From DASWIV01 sp036397475 (lineage in GTDB: Bacteria; JAJVIF01; JAPKYR01), in NCBI GenBank assembly GCA_036397475.1, contig DASWIV010000392.1, positions 1-16,075 on the forward strand: DNA of 16,075 bases. Reading direction: 5' to 3'. Shown here one piece after another: positions 1-7,214 of this stretch. The notes under the pieces are model-generated. The model was not told the origin of the DNA. It made no database searches and saw nothing but the letters and a program-made list of their open reading frames with translations. Within the stretch, counting starts at the first letter, position 1. Each line of letters opens with the position of its first letter. The position numbers and the translations under genes were made by a program.

Positions 1-2495
1 GGAAAAAGCATTATCCATCCCGGATCGGTTCGTTCCGCAACCAGTATGCTTCCGTGGACAAAATCTGTTGTCGTTGGATCGTGGATAACCTTCACCACTC
101 CTCGTACTATCCCAGGGCAGCATCCAATTCCCTTACGTGTATCCCCCGATAAATCTTCCTCCACATCATCCGGCGATTCAGTAATGAAAATGCTCCTGTC
201 TGTAACTATTCCACGTGTGCTGAATCTTTCAGGCGGAGATGTGGTCTTCCTGTATTCATCGAAATTCGTCTTTCGCTCAGAAATTAATTTTTTAAGATCT
301 ATTTCCGATTTACTCCCATCGATGTATCCGAATATCTCTTCAACTTCCAGGGAAAAAATATCCCTGTGAGTTTCAATCATTCCCTGATCACGAAATCTCT
401 TTCCGATTTCCACAAATATCCTTCGTACCCGTCCGAATAACCTGGTCCTTTCAAATCGCAGATTTTCCCTGTCGCGGACACGATTCCGCGCATTACTCAA
501 AACCCAGTTAAATATCTTCTGCCTGAAAAAATTTCCCCCAATTGCTTCTCCGACTTTTTTCTCGGCATCTATCCGTAATCCTTCGTCAATATTTCTGTGT
601 TCATATTTACCCGACTTTTCAATCTCGATCCTGATCTTCTTCGCATATTCTCCAATCGACTTCAGCAGCATCGACGGATCGTCGTGAAGAGTAGAGCTTT
701 CAAGCTTTAATTCTTCCATGCACCTGTCGCCAAACTTATCTATATATTCCAGGTACCTGTTCCTGATTTCAGGATAATTTTCAAACCTTCTTAAAATCAC
801 GTCAGATTTTTCATTTCGCATATATTCCACAAGCTCTTCATCTTCCGACACCATCTCCGCCATTTCCCGCACCCTCTGTGCCGGCTCAGCACTTATCATT
901 CCTCCCTGCCCGCACAACAGATTATTCTGAAGTGTTCCGTCCTCATCGCCGCACCATTTTTCTACGAGTTTCTTCAATACTCCATAGAAAATCATCGCTA
1001 AAAAGTCATTGATTAGCGGCGCGTCCCATTTCCTCAGAAGCTTGCCTTCAAGCAGCCTGTAATATTCAGCAAGATTCTTCGGATTCATTTTCTGAAGTGG
1101 AATTTCAGTATCGGCTAGCGCGTCATCCAATCGATGATAAAACTCTTTAATTATCGACTTAATTCTCACCTGGTTGTTTATGATCCCGAAAATTGAGTGA
1201 ATTAAATTAAGGGAATCGACGAACCTCTGTAAAAATGTAGCCGAATGAAGCTCCATAGCGATCTCATCGGGCAGCGACTCCTCCACCCCCATCATCTGTT
1301 CCATGAATTTCCTGTTAACCTGGAATCCCGGAAGCAGCGCGAGCATTCGATACCAGTTAAGAAGATTGTAATAAACCCGGCCGCGAATCAATCCCAGCAT
1401 ATTTTTGAACGTCTCATCGTTCGCCCTGATCTTAGATTCAGGCACCTTCAAAATCCTGCAGAATTCCCGATACACAGCCTCGTACGCGCTTCTTGCAAAT
1501 GAAAAGGTCAGCGGAGTCGTTACCCCTGAATAGCTTTCAGCGATATTGTGATTGTCCCAGATATTCAAATCGCCATCGGGATCTGAAATCTTATGCAATG
1601 TCGTGATAGGTCGGGACTGCAGCAGGTACAAATTTCCCTTTGAAATCGCCCACTCTATATCCTGTGGCTTACCAATATACTCACCGGTTCTTCGCACCAG
1701 CTTGGCAACTTCCTTAACCTGCTCATCGGAAATCGATTGCACCCCCTGAAGTTCTTCCTCTACCTCAACTCTCGACACCCCCTCGTGCCCTTTTCCATCC
1801 GCCGCATGCCTGTATTTTTTTGACGCAATTTCCCTCAGCACAATTTTACCTTCGATATCGACATGAAATGTATCCGCATCGCAATCCCCACTGACGATTG
1901 CGGTTCCCGGACCATAAACCGCCCCGACAACAGCAATGTTCCTGCGACCACTCACCGGATCGGCTCCAAACGCCACTCCCGAATAATCAGGATCGATCAT
2001 CTTCTGCACCAGTACCGCTGGAGGATTGGGAACGATCAGCAAATTATTTTCTTTCCTGTATGTCAGGATCCTTTCGCTGAATCCCGATTTCCATACAGCA
2101 ATGACCTTTTCTATTACCTCATCTATTCCAACATACAGAAAACTGTCGAATTGCCCCGCGAACGAATGCTCCGCCGAGTCCTCATCCGACGCCGATGACC
2201 GTACCGCCAGGAGCGACCCATCCCTTGCCAGTTTCCCCACGGCTTCTTTGATTTCTTCCCTTAATTCCTCGATCGGTACTACCGAATAAACCAGGGTCTT
2301 AATCTCCTCAATTTCGGAAATTAAATCGAACGATTCTTTCTGCTCATTATTTAATGACTGGTGAAATCCAGACGGTGTCACGACAAACCATTCCGGAATT
2401 GGCAATCCTGCCCTGTTCAATTCCGACAATGCGTACGCCTTCCCCCCGTAATCGGAAACTGATGCTGACTCTGATGGATATCGGATAAAGTTCAT
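1..2495 (-). CDS. PEP synthase / rifampicin phosphotransferase-like dikinase, partial (C-terminus beyond the window)
   Basis: The frame is open for 831 codons from the ATG at 2495-2493 to base 1. The N-terminal 300 or so residues match the PPDK/PEP-synthase ATP-grasp domain: YGGKA at 16-20, GLPIPEWFVVT at 30-40, VRSSASDED around 98-106, SFAGQFDSFLYV around 111-122, and PQDIEW...LLQSRPIT at 278-298. A linker with WDNHNIAE and TTPLTFSF opens a central domain of about 470 residues. The phosphohistidine swivelling domain starts near residue 785 (GCCPGIVRG, then ILVAERTDPGW). The window ends just before the expected GGxxSH histidine loop, so the catalytic His cannot be seen. This order (ATP-grasp, long middle domain, His domain last) resembles rifampicin phosphotransferase more than classical PpsA, where the His domain follows ATP-grasp closely. 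Family knowledge predicts ATP-driven phosphoryl transfer through a His to an unknown acceptor. The ATG follows the UbiA stop directly (TAGATG), so the two are almost certainly co-translated. Confidence 0.85.
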   Translation of the reverse strand, partial: MNFIRYPSESASVSDYGGKAYALSELNRAGLPIPEWFVVTPSGFHQSLNNEQKESFDLISEIEEIKTLVYSVVPIEELREEIKEAVGKLARDGSLLAVRSSASDEDSAEHSFAGQFDSFLYVGIDEVIEKVIAVWKSGFSERILTYRKENNLLIVPNPPAVLVQKMIDPDYSGVAFGADPVSGRRNIAVVGAVYGPGTAIVSGDCDADTFHVDIEGKIVLREIASKKYRHAADGKGHEGVSRVEVEEELQGVQSISDEQVKEVAKLVRRTGEYIGKPQDIEWAISKGNLYLLQSRPITTLHKISDPDGDLNIWDNHNIAESYSGVTTPLTFSFARSAYEAVYREFCRILKVPESKIRANDETFKNMLGLIRGRVYYNLLNWYRMLALLPGFQVNRKFMEQMMGVEESLPDEIAMELHSATFLQRFVDSLNLIHSIFGIINNQVRIKSIIKEFYHRLDDALADTEIPLQKMNPKNLAEYYRLLEGKLLRKWDAPLINDFLAMIFYGVLKKLVEKWCGDEDGTLQNNLLCGQGGMISAEPAQRVREMAEMVSEDEELVEYMRNEKSDVILRRFENYPEIRNRYLEYIDKFGDRCMEELKLESSTLHDDPSMLLKSIGEYAKKIRIEIEKSGKYEHRNIDEGLRIDAEKKVGEAIGGNFFRQKIFNWVLSNARNRVRDRENLRFERTRLFGRVRRIFVEIGKRFRDQGMIETHRDIFSLEVEEIFGYIDGSKSEIDLKKLISERKTNFDEYRKTTSPPERFSTRGIVTDRSIFITESPDDVEEDLSGDTRKGIGCCPGIVRGVVKVIHDPTTTDFVHGSILVAERTDPGWIMLF

Positions 2496-3422
2496 CTAAG
2501 CCTGTCCCATGGCTTTGGAAATTAATGGTATCAAACCTAAACTCAGGTACAAAAATAACGTCCAGATGCCAGAATAATACTCGATCATTTTACCATGCTT
2601 ACCGATGGGATTAATCATGAACCCGATCGCGATAAAATACCCCGCCGCCAGCAAGATGCCCATTATCACAGCGACAGCGGATGCGAAATCAATATTTCCC
2701 GACGCAATAATAGCGCATATAAATGTCAGTGACATCACCAGCATCCAGAATCCGGCAGCCCGATACCTTCCCCACAAAAAAGTATATGTTTCGACCCCCT
2801 CTTCCTCGTCCTCCGGCACCCGTATCTTCCTGCCAATCTCAATCACCATCCCATTAAAAAAGCTCGCGATCAGAAACCAGAATAATCCATGGGGAGGCCT
2901 GTTCATGAAATTCGACCAGTCGCACGACGTCGCGTACAGGTCGATCAGCGGCATAATCGCCATATGCGAGACCATGTAAATCAGCGGCTGGCTCTTCAGC
3001 CATTTCTTGATAAAAAATTCCTTTGACATCCCCGCCAGATAAATCCACGTGATAAACAGGAGCATTATCAGTACAGGCTGGTGAAACAGCGCCAGCACAA
3101 GCTGTATCAGCGCACCTGCTGCAAATACCACTGCCAGTTCCCTGAGCGTGACAAGACCCCTTGGTACCGCCCTGTATGGCCTGTACCTTGTGTCTTCCTC
3201 TATATCCTTAAATTCATCAGCGATACGAAGTTGAAGGAAGAAAATGAACGACGTGATAAACGCAACCGCTATTGAAAAAATTGATGGCGACAAACTTCCC
3301 CTTAGCAGGGTCGAAAAGCATACAGCCGATGAGCTGAAGGCTAGAATGAGGATTCCATTGGCAATTACCGGAAACCTTTCCCTCTGGTACGTCCACCATT
3401 TTTCACCCATACCCATCGCCAC
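2496..3422 (-). CDS. UbiA-family integral membrane prenyltransferase
   Basis: This 308-residue, very hydrophobic protein has about eight predicted membrane segments. The first aspartate-rich motif is D69xxxD73xxxD77, inside a loop reading LRIADEFKDIEED and followed by RPYRAVPRG, which is the Mg-diphosphate site of the UbiA superfamily. A second acidic loop, GRKIRVPEDEEEGVETY, lies at 197-213 before a conserved-looking FLWG. UbiA enzymes move a polyprenyl group from its diphosphate to an acceptor within the membrane (quinone, haem, chlorophyll, lipid or sugar acceptors are known). Nothing here identifies the acceptor. The longest start is a GTG at 3422; in-frame ATGs at 3416 and 3410 are equally possible, and no clear Shine-Dalgarno precedes any of them. 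A weak promoter candidate (TTTAAC at 3466-3471, 17 bp, CAAAAT at 3443-3448) overlaps the divergent peroxiredoxin promoter. The gene abuts the dikinase-like gene with zero spacing, which suggests a shared pathway. Confidence 0.85.
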   Translation of the reverse strand: MAMGMGEKWWTYQRERFPVIANGILILAFSSSAVCFSTLLRGSLSPSIFSIAVAFITSFIFFLQLRIADEFKDIEEDTRYRPYRAVPRGLVTLRELAVVFAAGALIQLVLALFHQPVLIMLLFITWIYLAGMSKEFFIKKWLKSQPLIYMVSHMAIMPLIDLYATSCDWSNFMNRPPHGLFWFLIASFFNGMVIEIGRKIRVPEDEEEGVETYTFLWGRYRAAGFWMLVMSLTFICAIIASGNIDFASAVAVIMGILLAAGYFIAIGFMINPIGKHGKMIEYYSGIWTLFLYLSLGLIPLISKAMGQA

Positions 3423-3445
3423 AGTGTACGATAAAATATACGATT

Positions 3446-3473
3446 TTGTACATTCCTGATTACCTGTTAAAAT
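3446..3473 (+). promoter_or_regulatory. Sigma70-type promoter of the peroxiredoxin gene
   Basis: A -35 TTGTAC (3446-3451), a 16-bp spacer and a -10 TAAAAT (3468-3473) carrying the extended TGN element (TG at 3465-3466) lie about 60 bp before the start codon. Transcription would begin near 3480. A GGGAG ribosome site at 3516-3520 precedes the ATG by 11 nt. This is a consensus match by eye only. Confidence 0.5.
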
Positions 3474-3531
3474 AGATTAAGGAATCCCTGGGAAATCTGC
3501 CTGAAAAATTTATTCGGGAGTACTGTTTTAA

Positions 3532-4212
3532 ATGAAGCTTCATATCAATTCTGCAATAATTTTCTTATCCGCATTATTTTTAATAATTTTATGTTCACAA
3601 TCTTCAGTTTATGGAGAAGGCCAAACCAGCATGTACGACAATGTCCCCGACTCGGCTATGGGTATTTCTCCAATTTTAATCGGCTCCGAGATACCCGATA
3701 TTGACCTAGTCTCAGCTGACGGCGAAACGGTCAACCTGAATGAACTCACTACATCCCAACTCACAATAATTTTATTCTACCGTGGCTCCTGGTGTCCCTT
3801 CTGTAACAGGCATTTCGAAGCCCTCCGGCTCGCAGAATCCGAGTTAATAGGTATGGGCTATCAATTAATTGGAATAAGCCCTGATTTGCCTGAAAATCTC
3901 CAAACAACCAAAAATGAACAAGCATCTAATTACCTCCTGTTATCAGATTCAACTATGGAAGCTGCCATGGCATTCGGTCTTGCTTTCAAAGTCGATGACG
4001 CCACTCTCGAACGATACGACGAGTACGGTATTGACCTCGACGCCGCATCCGGAGAATCGCATCACCTGCTCCCTGTTCCAGCGGTATTTATTGTCGGCTC
4101 AGATGACTTGATTGGGTTCAGCTACGTCAATCCCGAATACAAGGTACGTCTCGACGCCGCCACCTTATTAGCTGCCGCCAATGCCGTTAAAGTGCTCGGA
4201 GAATCGGAATAA
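3532..4212 (+). CDS. Exported peroxiredoxin-like (AhpC/TSA, thioredoxin-fold) protein
   Basis: This is a 226-residue protein. Residues 1-30 form a hydrophobic signal sequence with probable signal peptidase I cleavage near SVYG/EG. The single Cys in it (LIILC) has Leu at -1 and so does not make a good lipobox. The mature part has the thioredoxin fold of the peroxiredoxin-like group: a GSEIPDIDL opening, then FYRGSWCPFCNRHFEAL with a CxxC active site near residues 87-90, a GYQLIGISPD strand, and a late PVPAVFIV cis-Pro-type strand. These proteins reduce peroxides or act as thiol oxidoreductases. The CxxC supplies both thiols, and there is no other cysteine in the mature protein, so any resolving step must use this pair or a partner. 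It is a single-gene unit with its own promoter and terminator, divergent from the UbiA gene. Periplasmic location is inferred from the signal peptide. Confidence 0.85.
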   Translation: MKLHINSAIIFLSALFLIILCSQSSVYGEGQTSMYDNVPDSAMGISPILIGSEIPDIDLVSADGETVNLNELTTSQLTIILFYRGSWCPFCNRHFEALRLAESELIGMGYQLIGISPDLPENLQTTKNEQASNYLLLSDSTMEAAMAFGLAFKVDDATLERYDEYGIDLDAASGESHHLLPVPAVFIVGSDDLIGFSYVNPEYKVRLDAATLLAAANAVKVLGESE

Positions 4213-4219
4213 TTACTCC

Positions 4220-4262
4220 AAAAAAAAAGCGCCGGTATGATTCCGGCGCATTCTGATTTTTT
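4220..4262. terminator. Bidirectional intrinsic terminator between convergent genes
   Basis: A perfect 7-bp GC stem (GCGCCGG at 4229-4235, CCGGCGC at 4243-4249) with a 7-nt loop is flanked by nine A on the left (4220-4228) and by T-rich sequence ending in TTTTTT (4257-4262) on the right. Read on the minus strand it is a textbook terminator with nine U for the lipoprotein unit. Read on the plus strand, with a weaker U-tract set about 7 nt off the stem, it can stop peroxiredoxin transcripts. Confidence 0.85.
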
Positions 4263-4271
4263 CCAGGTCAT

Positions 4272-7163
4272 TCACCACAGCTTTATTATCGAGACCCCGC
4301 CTGTCAACGCCGATACATACGCATACTGCCCGTACACCGATAGATCCAGTGTGTATCCTGGAGTGGTAATATCGGCAATCTCAACAGGAGCTAATGGATC
4401 GGTCACATCAACAACGATCAGACCATTCGAATAATCTCCAATGAATACCACATCGTTAACTTTATCAATAGAGGTTGCTTCGAGTCCGGTAATATCCAGC
4501 GTCACTTCAAATACCGGCGATGTCGGATCGCTTATATCAAATACAGTTAGTCCCTGTTCTCCATTCGCAATGTAAAGGTAATCCCCGTCTGCTATCAAAC
4601 TGTTAGCATCGTCATCAAGCACATAAGAGAAAATCTCCGACGCCGCTGCCGGCGGGTCAACATCAAACACCCTGTATGCGTAATCCGGGTAAATTGAAGT
4701 GCCGGCATGCACGTACCCGCCCTGGTATGTAACAGATTCGATCTCCTGTGCAGAAGGGACTGTATTTACAACATACGCTGCCCCTGGTGGATCGACATCG
4801 ATTATTACCAGCCCGTCAGGTCCTCCGGCTATATAGGCATAACCTGATTCGACCATAACCTGCATTTTAGATCCACTGTAAAATATCGTGTTAATTATGC
4901 TCTCACTGCCGGGGCTTGTAATATCGATAATTTGAAGCCCTGCGTTTGTCAATACATAGGCGTAATCGCCTTCGACATCCGTCGCGTAAGAACCTGTCAT
5001 GCTCAATCGCTTCGCGACCGTTGCAGATTCCGGTATCGAAGTATCCAGGAAGAGAATTCCGGACTCATTATTTCCAAGTACCATTCCGTTCTCATACGCA
5101 GTCCCTCCATAAACGCTTGAAGGATAAAAAATCGCGTCCTGGGTGGAAGGTGAAAGCGGATTTGAAATATCCGCTGAAATAAATCCGCCATATGCTCCGG
5201 CGATCAGTAAATTCCCCGATGCGATACATTCCTTTGTAAACCAGTTTGCGGGCAGATTCGCGACAACCGACGCCGAACCCGGCGGGTCAATATCTATTAC
5301 CTGAATTCCTTCGCCGGTACTGGCGACATATGCGTAGCCGTTATCAACCGACGCCATATAGGTGCCGCCTGGTACACTTACATTATTAATAACAGACGCG
5401 GTCGGCGGATCGGTTATGTCGATAATGTGGAATTCTGCCAGGTAATCGCACGCATATGCGTAGTCTCCATCCAGCTCAACAGAGAAACACATCGTAGCAA
5501 TTGAAACAAATTGAACTTCCGACGCAGTTTCCGGTGGGTCCACATCAATTATCGATAGTCCCGGATCTGTCGCCTGGTAGACGTACCCGTCCTTATACTG
5601 GATTTCACGCGCGAATCCTGAAAATACAGCGCTTCCGGTCTCCACCGGATTAAGCGGATCCGATGCATCGACTATAACTATCCTGCCATCCGGATATGTC
5701 GAAGAACCCAGATAGATTGTGGTGCCGTTGATCGCGATGCAGAATGACGCACCATCAAAGTTAGTTGCTGACACAATATTAGCTTCTACAAGTGGATTAA
5801 TATCGATTACAATCAAATCTATGTTAAATCCCACTGCGTATATATAATCCCCGTCTATTACAGCGTCATAGGTAATCGCGCCCGGAATGGGGATGTTCTG
5901 AATCCACTGTACATTCGCAGGATCGCTGATATCATAAATCTGGATTCCGCGAACACCAGCTGACATGAATAACTTGTTGTCGTGTATAAAATAATCCTCT
6001 GTTTCAGCGTTTAAGTAAGGGGGCGTGACATCGGTCAGGTCAAAATTCTGGGCTACTCCCAGATTAAATACCTGGTACGAGGTCAGGTCGAGCCATGGCT
6101 TCGTTCCCGGATCATTTTCATTCGCTTCCACACTAATCAAACACCTGTACTGCCCATCCGGAACTCCCATTGTGTTTTCTACCGAGACCTCGTACCTGGT
6201 ATAACCAGTTTCTTCAGATACAAGCGACGCAGTCAATGTCCCGGAAAATACTTCGGGACATTCCAGTACAGGATTGCCGTGTGAATTCATACCGTCGTAA
6301 TCGTAAACATCGAGAACAATTATTGCTGGATCCCATGGTCCTATATTTTGTGTATCAACTTCTATCTTCCACGGTTCCGGGCAATTAGCCTCCGGGCCGA
6401 AATCAGCCATCACATCATCGACAGGCGTTTCAATCGGGGGAGCCCAGCTCGCATCGATTGCATACCCCATGATAAATAAACTGTCCGGCATATCGACTTC
6501 ATAGGTGACAGCGACAGCATCTCCCGCATAAAATGCGTTCCTGGTATTCAACGGATCGTCCGTAATGAATCTCCTGTATCCACCTAATGACGCATCCGGT
6601 GCTGCCAGTGTCGCGAATTTGCCCTTCGAATATCCCTCTAATCCGTTTCCTTCGGTATCGCTGTTATACAGCGTGGAATATCCATCGGCGTTTACAATTT
6701 CCCCATCGCCGAAATCCCTGTCAGAAAAACTCAATCCGGATTCGGGAAAATTATGGTTGCCATTGAAATACGCTATTCCCCGTACATCGAAACCTGAGAA
6801 ATTCAGATTTGCGAATGGTCCGGAGATCTCGATGTCCACCAGTAATGTTCCATTCCCCGACGGTGCGATACCTGTGATTGAAAAACAGTCGGAACATGGC
6901 GAATTTTCGAGAAATGACCTTATATTCCAGTGCTTGACCGAGTCCCGCACCGGGATTATTTCAAACTCGATTTTTTCCGGATCTGATTGATCGAAATAAA
7001 TGTATGTGTATGAAAGAAGGCTGTGCCCGGAGTTCGATGAAATTGGTCTGGGCTGGTTATTCAAAACCGGTTGAATAGGAGTGGTTGGCTCGGAAGGGTG
7101 AGAACATCCTGTAATCAGAGAAAAAGAAGCGAATAAAATGAGCGATAGGATGCATCTACTCAT
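4272..7163 (-). CDS. Large lipoprotein: unrecognised N-terminal module plus 14 LVIVD-type propeller repeats (copy A)
   Basis: This is a 963-residue protein. Its N-terminus is a lipoprotein signal with lipobox LITGC; Cys20 would be lipidated, and Ser at +2 favours outer-membrane sorting. A low-complexity Ser/Pro linker runs to about residue 45. Residues 45-375 form a module I cannot assign, with C90xxC93 (SPCSDC) and single Cys in NCPEPW and LECPE. From about residue 392 there are 14 repeats of about 41 residues built on (D/N)G-Y-x-Y-(V/A)-x...G-(L/I)-x-(V/I)-(I/V)-D-(I/V)-x-P, the LVIVD repeat pattern, expected to form beta-propeller blades. No catalytic residues were recognised, so a binding or structural role outside the cytoplasm is likely. 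The start is supported by AAGGGG at 7171-7176, 7 nt upstream. It lies 51 bp after copy B on the same strand with no terminator between, so the two are probably co-transcribed. It ends at a strong terminator. Confidence 0.85.
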   Translation of the reverse strand: MSRCILSLILFASFSLITGCSHPSEPTTPIQPVLNNQPRPISSNSGHSLLSYTYIYFDQSDPEKIEFEIIPVRDSVKHWNIRSFLENSPCSDCFSITGIAPSGNGTLLVDIEISGPFANLNFSGFDVRGIAYFNGNHNFPESGLSFSDRDFGDGEIVNADGYSTLYNSDTEGNGLEGYSKGKFATLAAPDASLGGYRRFITDDPLNTRNAFYAGDAVAVTYEVDMPDSLFIMGYAIDASWAPPIETPVDDVMADFGPEANCPEPWKIEVDTQNIGPWDPAIIVLDVYDYDGMNSHGNPVLECPEVFSGTLTASLVSEETGYTRYEVSVENTMGVPDGQYRCLISVEANENDPGTKPWLDLTSYQVFNLGVAQNFDLTDVTPPYLNAETEDYFIHDNKLFMSAGVRGIQIYDISDPANVQWIQNIPIPGAITYDAVIDGDYIYAVGFNIDLIVIDINPLVEANIVSATNFDGASFCIAINGTTIYLGSSTYPDGRIVIVDASDPLNPVETGSAVFSGFAREIQYKDGYVYQATDPGLSIIDVDPPETASEVQFVSIATMCFSVELDGDYAYACDYLAEFHIIDITDPPTASVINNVSVPGGTYMASVDNGYAYVASTGEGIQVIDIDPPGSASVVANLPANWFTKECIASGNLLIAGAYGGFISADISNPLSPSTQDAIFYPSSVYGGTAYENGMVLGNNESGILFLDTSIPESATVAKRLSMTGSYATDVEGDYAYVLTNAGLQIIDITSPGSESIINTIFYSGSKMQVMVESGYAYIAGGPDGLVIIDVDPPGAAYVVNTVPSAQEIESVTYQGGYVHAGTSIYPDYAYRVFDVDPPAAASEIFSYVLDDDANSLIADGDYLYIANGEQGLTVFDISDPTSPVFEVTLDITGLEATSIDKVNDVVFIGDYSNGLIVVDVTDPLAPVEIADITTPGYTLDLSVYGQYAYVSALTGGVSIIKLW
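4275..5990 (-). repeat. 14 tandem LVIVD-type protein repeats, copy A
   Basis: I counted 14 units of about 41 residues over residues 392-963. Many carry the sub-motif (I/V)D(I/V)DPP-x-(A/T)A-S (units 4, 6, 10 and 11) rather than the usual DxSDPxxP. Unit 7 is degenerate (no YV strand; NWFTKECIASGN leads into it). Unit 5 has two Cys (559, 572). At DNA level the units share short GG(A/G)TC-x-ACATC-like stretches but are well diverged. Confidence 0.75.
6039..7031 (-). other. Unrecognised conserved N-terminal module, copy A (residues 45-375)
   Basis: This segment aligns by eye along its whole length with residues 46-377 of copy B, with identical blocks such as SPCSDCFSITGIAPSGNGTL, FNGNH, GFD(V/L)RGIA, LEGY-x-KGKFATL, NTRNAF(Y/F)AGD, NCPEPWKI and ENDP-x2-KPWLDL. 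It is better conserved than the repeats. The content suggests one or two extracellular beta-sandwich domains, but this is inference. I know no domain name for it. Confidence 0.55.
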
Positions 7164-7214
7164 GGCGACACCCCTTCAATTAAGTCATGTACCGTTTCTA
7201 CTTCAACTACTGCA

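Noticed and set aside
46..369. Plus-strand open frame of 107 codons near the left edge
   Set aside because: It is antisense to the dikinase-like gene, whose phosphohistidine-domain motifs read well on the minus strand.
6565..6990. Plus-strand open frame of 141 codons, with a similar one at 9709-9951
   Set aside because: Both lie antisense to the same part of the conserved lipoprotein module, so their mutual likeness follows from the paralogous coding strand. There is no ribosome site or family match.
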